From: an unidentified bacterial endosymbiont
GTDB lineage: Bacteria; Pseudomonadota; Gammaproteobacteria; Enterobacterales; Enterobacteriaceae
Assembly (NCBI RefSeq): GCF_918797525.1
Contig: NZ_OU963893.1
Span: forward strand, 310,001 to 374,000
Length of the DNA stretch: 64,000 nt
Reading direction: 5' to 3'
The notes beneath the pieces were generated by a model that did no database searches, had not been told where the DNA came from, and saw only the letters and a list, made by a program, of their open reading frames with translations. Position numbers and translations under genes: made by a program. Every line of letters begins with the position of its first letter. Position 1 is the stretch's first letter. Positions 51,547 through 61,670 of this stretch are shown one piece after another.

Positions 51547-53196
51547 ATGAAAAACATCAACCCAACGCAGACCGCTGCCTGGCAGGCATTACAAAAACAT
51601 TTTGATGAAATGAAAGACGTCACCCTCGCGGATCTGTTCGCAAACGATGGCGATCGTTTCAATAAATTCTCCGCGACTTTTGATGACCTGATGCTGGTGG
51701 ACTTCTCCAAAAACCGCATTACCGAAGAGACGCTGGCAAAACTGCAGGATCTGGCGAAAGAGACAGAGCTGGCAGACGCCATCAAATCCATGTTCTCCGG
51801 TGAGAAGATCAACCGCACCGAAGACCGTGCCGTGCTGCACGTGGCGCTGCGTAACCGTAGCAATACGCCGATCATCGTTGACGGCAAAGATGTAATGCCG
51901 GAAGTGAACGCGGTGCTGGAAAAGATGAAAACCTTCTCTAAAGCGATCATCTCCGGTAGCTGGAAGGGCTACACCGGTAAAGCAATCACCGACGTGGTGA
52001 ACATTGGTATCGGCGGTTCAGACCTTGGTCCTTTTATGGTGACCGAAGCGCTGCGTCCGTACAAAAATCACCTCAACATGCATTTCGTCTCTAACGTTGA
52101 TGGTACCCATATTGCCGAAGTGCTGAAGAACGTGAACCCGGAAACGACCCTGTTCCTGGTGGCGTCTAAAACCTTCACCACTCAGGAAACCATGACCAAC
52201 GCCCACAGCGCGCGCGACTGGTTCCTGAAAACGGCTGGCGATAACCAGCACGTGGCGAAACACTTTGCTGCGCTTTCCACTAACGGTAAAGCCGTGGGCG
52301 AGTTCGGTATCGATATCGCCAACATGTTTGAGTTCTGGGACTGGGTTGGCGGCCGTTATTCTCTGTGGTCTGCCATTGGCTTGTCTATTATCCTGTCCGT
52401 GGGCTTCGACAACTTCGTTGAACTGTTGTCCGGCGCGCACGCGATGGATAAACACTTCTCCAGCACCGCGCCTGAGAAAAATCTGCCGGTGCTGTTGGCG
52501 CTGATCGGTATCTGGTACAACAACTTCTTCGGCGCCGAAACCGAAGCCATTCTGCCATACGACCAGTACATGCACCGCTTTGCTGCTTACTTCCAGCAGG
52601 GCAACATGGAATCCAACGGTAAATACGTGGACCGTAACGGCAACGCGGTGGATTACCAGACCGGTCCAATCATCTGGGGCGAGCCGGGTACCAACGGCCA
52701 GCACGCGTTCTACCAGCTGATTCACCAGGGCACCAAAATGGTGCCATGCGATTTCATTGCGCCTGCCATTACGCATAACGCGTTGTCGGACCACCATCCA
52801 AAGCTGCTGTCTAACTTCTTCGCCCAGACGGAAGCGCTGGCGTTCGGTAAATCTCGCGAGGTGGTTGAGCAGGAATACCGTGATCAGGGTAAAGACCCTG
52901 CCACCCTTGACCACGTGGTGCCGTTCAAGGTGTTTGAAGGCAACCGCCCAACCAACTCCATTCTGCTACGCGAAATCACCCCGTTTAGCCTGGGCGCGCT
53001 GATTGCTCTGTATGAGCACAAAATTTTCACCCAGGGCGCCATTCTGAACATCTTCACCTTTGACCAGTGGGGCGTTGAGCTGGGTAAACAGCTGGCAAAT
53101 CGTATTCTGCCAGAGCTGGGTGACGATAAGGCAATTAACAGCCACGATAGCTCTACGAATGGTTTGATTAACCGCTATAAAGCATGGCGTACGTAA
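51547..53196 (+). CDS. pgi: Glucose-6-phosphate isomerase
   Basis: 549 residues from [18 protein letters not shown]; an ATG two codons upstream is less likely because homologues start here. Interconverts glucose 6-phosphate and fructose 6-phosphate. Substrate signatures [11 protein letters not shown] and [20 protein letters not shown] are intact, as is the C-terminal [10 protein letters not shown]. Single gene, with its own terminator. Confidence 0.98.
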   Translation: MKNINPTQTAAWQALQKHFDEMKDVTLADLFANDGDRFNKFSATFDDLMLVDFSKNRITEETLAKLQDLAKETELADAIKSMFSGEKINRTEDRAVLHVALRNRSNTPIIVDGKDVMPEVNAVLEKMKTFSKAIISGSWKGYTGKAITDVVNIGIGGSDLGPFMVTEALRPYKNHLNMHFVSNVDGTHIAEVLKNVNPETTLFLVASKTFTTQETMTNAHSARDWFLKTAGDNQHVAKHFAALSTNGKAVGEFGIDIANMFEFWDWVGGRYSLWSAIGLSIILSVGFDNFVELLSGAHAMDKHFSSTAPEKNLPVLLALIGIWYNNFFGAETEAILPYDQYMHRFAAYFQQGNMESNGKYVDRNGNAVDYQTGPIIWGEPGTNGQHAFYQLIHQGTKMVPCDFIAPAITHNALSDHHPKLLSNFFAQTEALAFGKSREVVEQEYRDQGKDPATLDHVVPFKVFEGNRPTNSILLREITPFSLGALIALYEHKIFTQGAILNIFTFDQWGVELGKQLANRILPELGDDKAINSHDSSTNGLINRYKAWRT

Positions 53197-53210
53197 TTAA
53201 TATGCCATGA

Positions 53211-53238
53211 AAAATGCCGGCAATATGCCGGCATTTTT
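53211..53238 (+). terminator. pgi terminator
   Basis: AAATGCCGGC-AATAT-GCCGGCATTT with further T; a 10-bp perfect stem. Confidence 0.92.
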
Positions 53239-53561
53239 TATCGGATAAATCCTGATGTCTGTTATTCATCTCAAATTCTGGATCTGAGTTTAATCTGAAA
53301 AAGCTCGTAAACCTGCTAATTATTGTAGTTTATTTTAGGACTATACGGATAAGCAAGTATACAGCGCTTAATTATATGTCATTGATTTTAATAATTTATA
53401 TATTTATACGAAAGCCCCTGAAATTGAATTTTATCCATTAGTCTGAAAACCCTTCTCCTATTTACCCGCACGGCAAACCCTCTGCTTTAGTTGTGTATAC
53501 TCGATTCCGCCTGAATTTCTTTTTAGGCACATCTCCATTCATTCAATGAAGGGAAATTGTT
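53239..53561 (+). promoter_or_regulatory. yjbE upstream region with possible RcsAB box
   Basis: AT-rich, about 320 bp, no open frame. TATACT (53498-53503) is a likely -10 for yjbE. TAGGACTATACGGAT (53336-53350) is a partial match (11 of 15) to the RcsAB box; yjbEFGH is Rcs-regulated in E. coli. The match is imperfect and far upstream, so it remains a candidate. Confidence 0.4.
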
Positions 53562-53804
53562 ATGAAAAAAGTACTGTATGGCATTTTTGCCATATCTGCG
53601 CTTGCGGCGACATCTGTGTATGCGGCTCCGGTTCAGGTCGGTGAAGCAGCAGGGTCGGCAGCGACGTCTGCGTCTGCGGGGAGTTCTACCGCGGCCAGTA
53701 CCAGCGCCGTAAGTTCAGCCGTGGGTGTCGCGCTGGCGGCAACCGGTGGCGGTGATGGCTCTAATACCGGAACCACGACCACCACGACGACCAGCACCCA
53801 GTAA
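53562..53804 (+). CDS. yjbE: Exopolysaccharide operon protein YjbE
   Basis: 80 residues. Signal peptide [21 protein letters not shown], probably cut before APVQV. The mature part is a low-complexity run of Ala, Ser, Gly and Thr ending in a threonine tract. First gene of yjbEFGH, which affects extracellular polysaccharide in E. coli. The molecular role of YjbE is unknown; it is presumably periplasmic or exported. Confidence 0.9.
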   Translation: MKKVLYGIFAISALAATSVYAAPVQVGEAAGSAATSASAGSSTAASTSAVSSAVGVALAATGGGDGSNTGTTTTTTTSTQ

Positions 53805-53867
53805 TACCGGGTGTTTTAATCATAACCACACTTCGGTGTGGTTATTTCGCCCCTTCGGAGAAGAGTC

Positions 53868-54506
53868 GTGAAGCGACCTGCAATCATCATGTTTTGCCTG
53901 CTGTTGCAGGCGTGCTCAGCCACCACCAAAGGGCTGGGAAATTCACTGTGGGACAGCATGTTTGGCACACCGGGCGTACATCTGACCGATGACGAACTGC
54001 AAAACATGCCGTATGCCAGCCAGTACATACAGTTAAACGATGGCCCGCAGCTGTTTGTGGTGCTCGCTTTCGATGAAAACGGGCAGCAGAAATGGGTGAC
54101 GCAGGATCAGGCCACCATCGTCACCCGGCATGGACGTCTCGTGAAAACGCTTCTCGGCGGCGACAACCTGCTTGAGGTGAACAACATCGCCGCAGACCCA
54201 CTCATTAAGCCGAACCAGATAACCGACGGCGCAAGCTGGACGCGCACCCTGGGGTGGACCGAACACAAGCAGGTGCGCTATGCCACTGCCCGCTCGGTAT
54301 TCCGCTGGGATGGCACGGACAGCGTGAAAGTGGGCAGTGACGAAACGCAGGTTCGCGTGCTGGATGAAGAGGTCACCACCGACCAGGCCCGCTGGCATAA
54401 CCGCTTCTGGGTGGATGATGAAGGGCAGATCCGCCAGTCCTTGCAGTATCTCGGCGCCGGTTTCTTCCCGGTGAAGACCACCCTGATCAAGGCCGCGAAG
54501 TCATGA
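53868..54506 (+). CDS. yjbF: Putative lipoprotein YjbF
   Basis: 212 residues from a GTG (first residues MKRPAIIMFCLLLQAC); GGAGAAG precedes it. The lipobox LLQAC predicts lipidation at Cys16. Resembles GfcB/YmcC of the group 4 capsule operon. Function in polysaccharide export is inferred from the operon. Overlaps yjbG by 4 bp. A more upstream ATG at 53838 lies within the hairpin after yjbE and is rejected. Confidence 0.92.
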   Translation: MKRPAIIMFCLLLQACSATTKGLGNSLWDSMFGTPGVHLTDDELQNMPYASQYIQLNDGPQLFVVLAFDENGQQKWVTQDQATIVTRHGRLVKTLLGGDNLLEVNNIAADPLIKPNQITDGASWTRTLGWTEHKQVRYATARSVFRWDGTDSVKVGSDETQVRVLDEEVTTDQARWHNRFWVDDEGQIRQSLQYLGAGFFPVKTTLIKAAKS

Positions 54507-55240
54507 AAACAGTTATCCGCGTAGCAGTGATCGCCAGCCTGATAACCCCTGTGGCATGGTCTGCGGGAACAGTGAAGGTTTATACGCCGGAAAGCCAAAA
54601 ACCGAAAACATTAACCGACGCAGGGCACTTGCTCGATCTTGTCGGCCAGCCAAGGCTTGCCAACAGCTGGTGGACTGGTGCGGTCATCAGTGAGCGACAG
54701 GCGACGGTTGAGGCAGAACAAAAACACCGCGCGCTGCTGGCCCGGCTGGCGGGGTTAGCCGGACAGGAAGATGGCGATGATACTGCAGCCATTAACAGCG
54801 TTCGCCAGCAGCTCCAGGCGCTGAAGGTGACGGGCCGCCAGAAGGTGAACCTGGATCCCGATGAAGTGCGTGTGGCTGAAAACGGCAACCCGGCGCTGGA
54901 AGGGGACTATACGCTGTGGCTACCGGCGCAGCCTTCCACCATCACCGTGATGGGGCTGATTAGCAGCCCAGGTGAAAAGCCCTTTACGCCAGGCCGGGAT
55001 GTGGCGAGCTATCTCGACGAGCAGCGCCTGCTGAGCGGGGCGGATAATAGCTACGCATGGGTGGTTTACCCTGACGGGCACACGCAAAAAGCCTCAGTGG
55101 CCTACTGGAATAAACGCCATATCGAACCCATGCCAGGCAGCATCATTTTTGTCGGTTTTGCCGACCATTTCTGGACGAAGGCCTATGACGGGTTAAACGC
55201 CGATATCCTTCATTCCCTGACGCAGCGGATCCCGGATTAA
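54503..55240 (+). CDS. yjbG: Periplasmic capsule-biosynthesis-like protein YjbG
   Basis: 245 residues with a signal peptide (cut near AWS-AGTV). Belongs with the GfcC family of group 4 capsule operons. The C-terminal part has PGSIIFVGF, similar to the polysaccharide-export SLBB-type beta-grasp proteins. Overlaps yjbF by 4 bp and yjbH by 1 bp, so translation is coupled. Confidence 0.92.
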   Translation: MKTVIRVAVIASLITPVAWSAGTVKVYTPESQKPKTLTDAGHLLDLVGQPRLANSWWTGAVISERQATVEAEQKHRALLARLAGLAGQEDGDDTAAINSVRQQLQALKVTGRQKVNLDPDEVRVAENGNPALEGDYTLWLPAQPSTITVMGLISSPGEKPFTPGRDVASYLDEQRLLSGADNSYAWVVYPDGHTQKASVAYWNKRHIEPMPGSIIFVGFADHFWTKAYDGLNADILHSLTQRIPD

Positions 55241-57336
55241 TGAAAAGAACCTATCTCTACAGCATGCTGGCGCTGTGCGTAAGTGCCGCCTGCCATGCGG
55301 AAACCTATCCGGCACCCATTGGCCCGTCTCAGTCAGACTTTGGCGGTGTCGGTTTACTGCAAACGCCTACTGCCCGTATGGCGCGTGAGGGTGAAATCAG
55401 CCTTAACTATCGCGATAACGACCAGTACCGCTACTACTCTGCGTCGGTGCAGTTGTTCCCATGGCTGGAAACCACGCTGCGCTATACCGATGTCCGTACA
55501 AAAAAGTACAGCAGCGTTGAAGCCTTCTCCGGCAACCAGACCTATAAAGACAAAGCGTTCGACGTAAAATTGCGCCTGTGGGAAGAGAGTTACTGGATGC
55601 CGCAGGTTTCCGTTGGGGCGAAAGATATTGGCGGTACGGGCCTGTTTGATGCGGAATACATTGTGGCGAGCAAGGCGTGGGGCCCGTTTGATTTCTCGCT
55701 GGGTCTTGGCTGGGGCTATCTCGGCACCAGCGGCAACGTGAAAAACCCGTTCTGCTCCTACAGCGATAAGTATTGCTATCGCGATAACAGCTATAAAAAA
55801 GCCGGCTCGATTAACGGCGATCAGATGTTCCACGGCCCGGCTTCGCTGTTTGGCGGCGTGGAATACCAAACGCCGTGGCAGCCGCTGCGCCTGAAGCTGG
55901 AATACGAAGGGAATAACTACAGCGAAGATTTTGCCGGGAAAATTGAGCAGAAGAGCAAGTTTAACGTCGGCGCCATTTACCGCGTGACCGATTGGGCCGA
56001 CGTTAACCTCAGCTATGAGCGTGGCAACACCGTGATGTTTGGCTTCACGCTACGCACCAACTTCAACGATATGCATCCGCGCTACAACGACAATGCGCGA
56101 CCGACGTATCAGCCGGAGCCGCAGGATGCGATCATTCAGCACTCCGTGGTGGCTAACCAGTTGACGTTGCTGAAATATAACGCCGGTTTTGCGAACCCGA
56201 AAATTCAGACCAGGGGCGATACGCTGTACGTTACTGGCGAGCAGGTGAAATATCGCGACTCGCAAGAAGGGATAGAGCGTGCCAACCGGATAATCATGAA
56301 CGATCTGCCGGAGGGGATCCGAACGATCCGCATCACGGAGAACCGTCTTAACCTGCCGCAGGTAACCACAGAAACCGATGTCGCCAGTCTCAAGCGCCAT
56401 CTGGAAGGTGAACCCTTAGGGCATGAAACCGAGCTGGTGCAAAAACGCATTGAGCCGGTCGTACCCGAAACCACCGAGCAGGGCTGGTATATCGATAAAT
56501 CGCGCTTCGATTTCCACATTGACCCGGTACTGAATCAGTCCGTTGGCGGGCCGGAAAACTTTTACATGTACCAGTTGGGCGTCATGGCGACGGCGGATCT
56601 GTGGCTCACTGACCACCTCCTGACCACCGGAAGCCTGTTTGGCAACATTGCGAATAACTACGGCAAGTTCAACTACACTAACCCGCCGAACGACTCGACG
56701 CTACCGCGCGTACGTACCCGCGTGCGTGAATATGTGCAGAACAACGCCTATGTGAATAACCTGCAGGCCAACTATTTTCAGTACTTCGGCAATGGTTTCT
56801 ACGGCCAGGTGTATGGCGGTTATCTGGAAACCATGTACGGCGGCGCGGGGGCTGAAGTGCTTTATCGGCCTGTCGACAGCAACTGGGCGTTTGGGATTGA
56901 TGCCAATTATGTGAAGCAGCGTGACTGGCGTAGCGCGCAGGACATGATGAAGTTCACTGACTACAGCGTTAAAACCGGCCATCTAACCGCCTACTGGACG
57001 CCGTCGTTTGCGCAGAATGTGCTGGTGAAAGCCAGCGTCGGTCAGTATCTGGCAGGCGATAAAGGCGGCACGCTGGATATCTCCAGACATTTCGACAGCG
57101 GCGTGGTCGTGGGGGGTTATGCCACCATCACTAACGTTTCGCCGGACGAATACGGGGAAGGGGACTTCACCAAAGGCGTGTATGTGTCAATTCCGCTGGA
57201 TCTGTTCTCGTCTGGCCCAACTCGCAGCCGCGCGGCAGTGGGCTGGACGCCGCTGACGCGCGATGGCGGCCAGCCGCTTGGGCGTAAATTCCAGCTGTAT
57301 GATATGACCAGCGATAAGAATATTAACTTCAGATAA
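55240..57336 (+). CDS. yjbH: Outer-membrane beta-barrel protein YjbH
   Basis: 698 residues, as in E. coli. N-terminal export signal (ACHA, near residue 20), then a long protein rich in alternating hydrophobic and aromatic residues, of the GfcD/YmcA (DUF940) family. It probably provides the outer-membrane pore for the polysaccharide made with YjbEFG. Begins at the yjbG stop (TAATG). Last gene of the operon. Confidence 0.93.
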   Translation: MKRTYLYSMLALCVSAACHAETYPAPIGPSQSDFGGVGLLQTPTARMAREGEISLNYRDNDQYRYYSASVQLFPWLETTLRYTDVRTKKYSSVEAFSGNQTYKDKAFDVKLRLWEESYWMPQVSVGAKDIGGTGLFDAEYIVASKAWGPFDFSLGLGWGYLGTSGNVKNPFCSYSDKYCYRDNSYKKAGSINGDQMFHGPASLFGGVEYQTPWQPLRLKLEYEGNNYSEDFAGKIEQKSKFNVGAIYRVTDWADVNLSYERGNTVMFGFTLRTNFNDMHPRYNDNARPTYQPEPQDAIIQHSVVANQLTLLKYNAGFANPKIQTRGDTLYVTGEQVKYRDSQEGIERANRIIMNDLPEGIRTIRITENRLNLPQVTTETDVASLKRHLEGEPLGHETELVQKRIEPVVPETTEQGWYIDKSRFDFHIDPVLNQSVGGPENFYMYQLGVMATADLWLTDHLLTTGSLFGNIANNYGKFNYTNPPNDSTLPRVRTRVREYVQNNAYVNNLQANYFQYFGNGFYGQVYGGYLETMYGGAGAEVLYRPVDSNWAFGIDANYVKQRDWRSAQDMMKFTDYSVKTGHLTAYWTPSFAQNVLVKASVGQYLAGDKGGTLDISRHFDSGVVVGGYATITNVSPDEYGEGDFTKGVYVSIPLDLFSSGPTRSRAAVGWTPLTRDGGQPLGRKFQLYDMTSDKNINFR

Positions 57337-57349
57337 GGGAATGATTCGC

Positions 57350-57374
57350 GCCGTCTTCCTTTTCGGGAGACGGC
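57350..57374 (+). terminator. Hairpin after yjbH
   Basis: GCCGTCT and AGACGGC, extended by CC/GG, form a stem 14 bp after the yjbH stop. No T-run follows. Confidence 0.5.
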
Positions 57375-57482
57375 TGAGGTAGGGTAATGGCTCTGGATCG
57401 AACAAAACATAAACAAAAAATATAGATCCCCGTCACACTTTTGCGTTATACAGGAATCTCGTCCTGGAGAATGAGGTGCTGT

Positions 57483-57893
57483 ATGACATCCCTGACCCGC
57501 CCGCGCGTTGAGTTTATCTCAACGATCCTCCAGACCGTGCTTAATCTCGGTCTGCTGAGCCTTGGCCTGATCCTGGTCGTCTTTCTCGGTAAAGAGACGG
57601 TGCATCTGGCGGATGTGCTGTTTGCCCCCGAACAAACCAGCAAATATGCGCTGGTGGAAGGGCTGGTGGTTTACTTTCTCTATTTTGAATTTATCGCCCT
57701 GATTGTGAAGTATTTTCAGTCCGGCTTTCACTTCCCGCTGCGCTATTTTGTTTACATTGGGATCACCGCGATTGTGCGGTTGATCATCGTCGATCATAAA
57801 TCCCCGCTCGACGTGCTGATCTATTCGGCGGCAATCCTGCTGCTGGTGATCACCCTGTGGCTGTGTAACTCTAAACGGTTAAAGAGAGAGTAA
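57483..57893 (+). CDS. psiE: Phosphate-starvation-inducible protein PsiE
   Basis: 136 residues from [16 protein letters not shown] with GAGGTG well placed upstream; an ATG 42 bp earlier is rejected. Four membrane helices are visible. In E. coli psiE is induced by phosphate starvation under PhoB and CRP. I could not find a clear Pho box in the 146 bp before the gene. Function unknown. Confidence 0.93.
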   Translation: MTSLTRPRVEFISTILQTVLNLGLLSLGLILVVFLGKETVHLADVLFAPEQTSKYALVEGLVVYFLYFEFIALIVKYFQSGFHFPLRYFVYIGITAIVRLIIVDHKSPLDVLIYSAAILLLVITLWLCNSKRLKRE

Positions 57894-57929
57894 TCGGACG
57901 GCGCTATCTGGAAAAAGTGTGGGTTAAAA

Positions 57930-57945
57930 TGTGATCGCTATAGAT
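57930..57945 (+). promoter_or_regulatory. Possible CRP half-site upstream of the PTS cassette
   Basis: TGTGA-TCGCTA-TAGAT: a perfect left CRP half and a poor right half. It adjoins the large palindrome. Weak call. Confidence 0.3.
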
Positions 57946-57948
57946 TTA

Positions 57949-57972
57949 ATTTAAAACTATATAGTTTTAAAT
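57949..57972 (+). promoter_or_regulatory. 24-bp perfect palindrome, candidate operator of the PTS cassette
   Basis: Half-site ATTTAAAACTAT is followed directly by its exact complement. The core ACTATATAGT is of the type bound by GntR/HutC regulators. It lies 72 bp upstream of the EIICB start. The cassette encodes a GntR/UTRA regulator, the obvious candidate to bind here. An extrusion or terminator role is unlikely because the sequence is almost entirely A/T. Confidence 0.6.
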
Positions 57973-58044
57973 GTGTGGCAGTTCAGGTTCGAGTCGCACT
58001 GAAATTGACAGCCACATACTAAATCTCTTCGACAGGTGATCTGC

Positions 58045-59727
58045 ATGAGCCACTCTTCATTACTGGAGCGGATAACTAACGTCTCGCAAAAGCTGGCGTC
58101 AGAAATCCACCTTCGCAGCTTGCGGGACAGTTTTATTATTACCGTCCCGTTCCTCGTCCTTGCCGGACTATTCATCATGCTCAATTATGTGTTTTTGGAT
58201 GCCAAAGGCATATTGAGCCGCGTTTTATCGCCAGAATCTCTTCTTGATCTACGAAACATTGGTGAGCGTATTCTTAACGGAACCATGAATATATTGTCGC
58301 TGATGCTGGTGATATTAATTGCGTACCATATTGCAAGTAAGAAAAAACATTCCACGCCGGTTATTCCGGCGATGGTCGCCCTGGCGGTATTTTATGTGCT
58401 CATGCCCGTTGCGACCGTGCAAACCCTGGCTGACGGTCAGCAGGTTCAGCTAACGGGAATTGTCCCGTACAGCAATACCAATGCTGGCGGCGTATTCCTG
58501 GCAATCGTTACGGCAGTACTCGCCACCAATGTATTTTTGTGGATTGCCAAAAATAGACGATTACAGATCCGGCTGGGAGAGGATGTACCCCCTATGGTGG
58601 TGCAATCTTTCCAGTCGATGTTTTCAATCATGTTGACGGTTGGTATGTTCGCGCTTGCGGCGTTTGCGATTACGGTATTGCTGCATACTGAATTACAGGC
58701 ATTGATCCAGCAGCTCATCCAGGCGCCGCTGGTGCATTTAACCACAAACTTACCTGGTTTCCTGGTGCTGACAACCCTGACCAATTTTCTCTTTTCTCTG
58801 GGTATCCATCCTGGCGGGATCATTAACCCGATTCTTGAACCCCCCTTGCTGGTTGCTATGCAGGAGAATATGGCCGCCTTTTCCAGCGGACACGTTCCAC
58901 CTCATATCATAGTCTTGCCATTTCGCGATCTGTACGGACATATGGGAGGGACCGGGAGCACCCTGGCACTCCTTTTAGCCGTATTTGTGCGCAGTAAAAT
59001 GGCCAGCCACCGCAATTTCTCCCGCACGGTAATTGCTCCCGGGGTGTTCAATATTAATGAGCCGGTCATTTTTGGTTTCCCGGTGCTCTTCAACCCGCTG
59101 ATGATGATCCCGTTTATCATCTACCCGCAGATTAATTTTACGATCGCTTATTTCGCCACTGACTGGGGGTGGGTTTCTAAAATTGTTGCCTACGTGCCCT
59201 GGTCAGTGCCTCCGCTTATTTCAGGTTGGCTCGGCTCGGGCGGCGATATCCGTAATGTGGTCCTGCAGGTAGTGCTATTAGCGCTTGGGGTCATGATCTA
59301 TCTTCCCTTTTTAACGGCGTATGAACGTTCGTTAATGACGCGCAATAAAAAAACATTAGTGAGCGATATTGTCGGCGGGCAAGAAGAGGCTGGAGATATT
59401 CATCTGCTGGACGGCAAAACAATTATTCTGGCCTGCAATGAAGGCATGTCGACCTCATTAATGGCAACAAAAATGCGCAAATACTGTGAGAGTCAAAACT
59501 GTACGCTCACTGTCTTTGCCGTTAATGCCGGAAAACTGGTTGAGGAATATCAACAGGCCCAGCTCATCCTGCTCGGGCCGCAAATCGCTTATCTTCAGGA
59601 GACTATCCTCCAGGATATTAACCATCACTGTCCGGTGCTGCCGCTGGATCCACAGCATTTCAGCAAACTCGATGGACCGGCGGTGATTAATGCCGCTCTG
59701 CCCTGGTTTAAAAAGGAAACTGTATGA
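58045..59727 (+). CDS. PTS lactose/cellobiose-family permease, fused EIICB
   Basis: 560 residues from MSHSSLLERITNVSQ; AGGTGA lies 5 bases before this ATG. EIIC domain (about 1-430) has many membrane helices plus the conserved GIHPGG (His255) and NINEP (Glu339). A linker leads to a IIB domain (about 456-560) with the phosphocysteine Cys464 in CNEGMSTSLMA. It would transport and phosphorylate a beta-glucoside, chitobiose-like or related sugar. It has no IIA domain, and none is encoded nearby. First gene of a cassette, overlapping the next by 4 bp. Confidence 0.92.
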   Translation: MSHSSLLERITNVSQKLASEIHLRSLRDSFIITVPFLVLAGLFIMLNYVFLDAKGILSRVLSPESLLDLRNIGERILNGTMNILSLMLVILIAYHIASKKKHSTPVIPAMVALAVFYVLMPVATVQTLADGQQVQLTGIVPYSNTNAGGVFLAIVTAVLATNVFLWIAKNRRLQIRLGEDVPPMVVQSFQSMFSIMLTVGMFALAAFAITVLLHTELQALIQQLIQAPLVHLTTNLPGFLVLTTLTNFLFSLGIHPGGIINPILEPPLLVAMQENMAAFSSGHVPPHIIVLPFRDLYGHMGGTGSTLALLLAVFVRSKMASHRNFSRTVIAPGVFNINEPVIFGFPVLFNPLMMIPFIIYPQINFTIAYFATDWGWVSKIVAYVPWSVPPLISGWLGSGGDIRNVVLQVVLLALGVMIYLPFLTAYERSLMTRNKKTLVSDIVGGQEEAGDIHLLDGKTIILACNEGMSTSLMATKMRKYCESQNCTLTVFAVNAGKLVEEYQQAQLILLGPQIAYLQETILQDINHHCPVLPLDPQHFSKLDGPAVINAALPWFKKETV

Positions 59728-60770
59728 TTAACTGTGCCTACATTGGTTTTGGTAAAAGCGCGACGCGCTATCATCTCCCCTACGTATTATGCCGTAAGGA
59801 TAAATTTCGCGTTAAATGCATTTATGATATTGCACGTAAATATGACGTTGAAGCGCAGCCGCAATATCAACATATTGATTTTACCTCCCGACTAAACGAT
59901 ATCATTGAGGATAACGCCATTCAACTGGTGGTGATTTGCACACATCCCGATAGCCATTTTGATTACGCCCGCTTATGCCTTGAGCACGGGAAACATGTGC
60001 TGGTGGAGAAGCCTTTTACCGCGACGTCTGAAGAGGCTAACATCCTCTTCGCGCTGGCGAGAAAAAAAGGGTTAACCGTATCCCCGTTCCAGAACCGGCG
60101 CTTTGACAGCTGTTTTCTGACTATGAAGCAGGCGATTGCCAGCGGCAAGCTTGGCGATATTGTTGAAATTGAGAGCCATTTTGACTATTTCCGTCCGCAG
60201 GCAAATACCCGTCCCGGGAGCTATTTCGACGGGGCATGGTACGGCCTCGGGATACATACAGTGGATCAAATCATCGCCCTGCTCGGTCGTCCGCAGCAGG
60301 TGGGGTATCACCTGCTACGCCAGCGAAACCCGCTCAATCCGGACGATGCCTTTGACGTTCGCCTCTATTACCCGACCACCACCGCAATCGTGAAAACCAG
60401 CCATCTGGTGAAAATCCCCGCCCCGCGATTCACCGTTCACGGCACCCGTGGCTCGTTTATTCGCTACAGTATCGACAGGCAAGAAACCAGCCTGAAGGCG
60501 GGCATTATGCCCATGGAGGCGGGTTTTGGCGAAGATGATGAGCGTGCGGTGATGGAATACATCGATGATAGCGGCCGCACTGTTCGTGAGGAAATGCAGG
60601 CGGTGCCGGGTGACTATGGTCGGGTTTACGATGCCCTGTACGAGACGTTGATCGCCGGAAAGGCAAATTACGTCAGCGAACGGGAAGCGTTGACCACACT
60701 CTCGATTCTCGAAAGGGCGTTTCATCAGCCCTCTCCCGCCATCATCACCCTCGACCAGGAGATATCATGA
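59724..60770 (+). CDS. Gfo/Idh/MocA-family oxidoreductase
   Basis: 348 residues. N-terminal Rossmann fold (INCAYIGFGKSATRYH) and the family motif EKPF (Glu95-Lys96-Pro97) that binds the nicotinamide cofactor. C-terminal alpha/beta substrate domain contains GLGIHTVDQI. Likely oxidises or reduces a sugar (phosphate) that arrives through the upstream permease. Similar in form to YdgJ-type enzymes. Overlaps both neighbours by 4 bp (ATGA). Confidence 0.92.
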   Translation: MINCAYIGFGKSATRYHLPYVLCRKDKFRVKCIYDIARKYDVEAQPQYQHIDFTSRLNDIIEDNAIQLVVICTHPDSHFDYARLCLEHGKHVLVEKPFTATSEEANILFALARKKGLTVSPFQNRRFDSCFLTMKQAIASGKLGDIVEIESHFDYFRPQANTRPGSYFDGAWYGLGIHTVDQIIALLGRPQQVGYHLLRQRNPLNPDDAFDVRLYYPTTTAIVKTSHLVKIPAPRFTVHGTRGSFIRYSIDRQETSLKAGIMPMEAGFGEDDERAVMEYIDDSGRTVREEMQAVPGDYGRVYDALYETLIAGKANYVSEREALTTLSILERAFHQPSPAIITLDQEIS

Positions 60771-61630
60771 TGAAACGGATCCTCAACTGCCGGGCCAGCG
60801 ATTTCCAGATGGGCGTAACGGGAGAGCGCCTGCGCGAAGCCATTATTGCCAGCGAAGGGCGGGTGATCATGGCCGAGATTGCCGTCAATGCGCCTCCGCT
60901 GTTTGCAGAGGTGACAAATGCAGAGCTATTGTGCGCATTCGGTGCCGACCTGCTGTTGCTAAAAGGGATTAATTTTCAACAGCCTGCCCTAAACGGGGGA
61001 GATAAACGATTTGGAGCCGATCCTTTCAGTCAGGTGAAATTTCTTACCGGTCGCTTAACCGGCGTCAATTTTGAGGTTCTGCCTGCAGAAGCTCTCCCGC
61101 ATCCTGGCGCCTTTTTACCCGCCCATCTGAATGCGATGCGGCATGCGGACTTTTTCTGTCTCACCGGATACGACAAACCTGGCGTCACGGCCGGGCGGAT
61201 GCGCCAGACGATAGCGCAGCTCCGGGAGCAAACCGATAAGCCGATCCTGGCGGCGAAATTTTACATCTCTGGGCTGGCGGCACCGGATGAGTATGCCAGC
61301 TATATTGATGCGGGCGCGGATGGCGCGATCTTTCCTGCGCCGGGCGGATGCCGGGGCGCGTCGCAGGAAAAGGTTAGCCAAATTGTACAGGCGGTACAAA
61401 CCCGGGGCGGTCTTGCCATCACGACGCTGAGCAGTAGTCAGGAAGGCGCGGATTGTGATACGGTGCGCGAAATTGGCCTGGCCAGTAAGCGATGCGGGAG
61501 CGACATGCACAACTTTGGCGATGCGGGGGTGGCGGGAATGGCCGACCCTCAGGCGCTAAATGCCCTGTCCATCGCCATTCGCGGTCGACGACACACCTGG
61601 GTGCGTATGGCGGCATCGATGTCGCGTTAA
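60767..61630 (+). CDS. Conserved protein of unknown function, TIM-barrel-like (possibly DUF7916)
   Basis: 287 residues; the start codon is ATGATG, so either Met may serve. The pattern of strands followed by Gly/Asp turns (VIMAEIAVNAPP, ADLLLLKGINF, KPILAAKFYISGL, AGADGAIFPAPGG) suggests a phosphate-binding TIM barrel. I recall this family only as uncharacterised PTS-linked proteins now called DUF7916. It would act on the same sugar phosphate as the oxidoreductase; the reaction is unknown. No signal peptide. Confidence 0.75.
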   Translation: MMKRILNCRASDFQMGVTGERLREAIIASEGRVIMAEIAVNAPPLFAEVTNAELLCAFGADLLLLKGINFQQPALNGGDKRFGADPFSQVKFLTGRLTGVNFEVLPAEALPHPGAFLPAHLNAMRHADFFCLTGYDKPGVTAGRMRQTIAQLREQTDKPILAAKFYISGLAAPDEYASYIDAGADGAIFPAPGGCRGASQEKVSQIVQAVQTRGGLAITTLSSSQEGADCDTVREIGLASKRCGSDMHNFGDAGVAGMADPQALNALSIAIRGRRHTWVRMAASMSR

Positions 61631-61637
61631 TATTATT

Positions 61638-61655
61638 CGGCCCCGACAGGGGCCG
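61638..61655 (+). other. Intercistronic GC hairpin before the GntR gene
   Basis: CGGCCCC-GACA-GGGGCCG, a 7-bp GC stem with no T-run. It could reduce read-through or shield the upstream mRNA from exonucleases, lowering regulator expression relative to the enzymes. Confidence 0.5.
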
Positions 61656-61670
61656 CTTGCGGAGAGCGTT

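Noticed and set aside
57337..57482. Pho box for psiE
   Set aside because: Only a vague CGTCACA-type match is present without the direct repeat spacing, so no site is called.
57949..57972. Palindrome read as an intrinsic terminator for psiE
   Set aside because: It is almost all A/T and lacks a GC-rich stem and T-run, so it would not terminate well; an operator role fits better.
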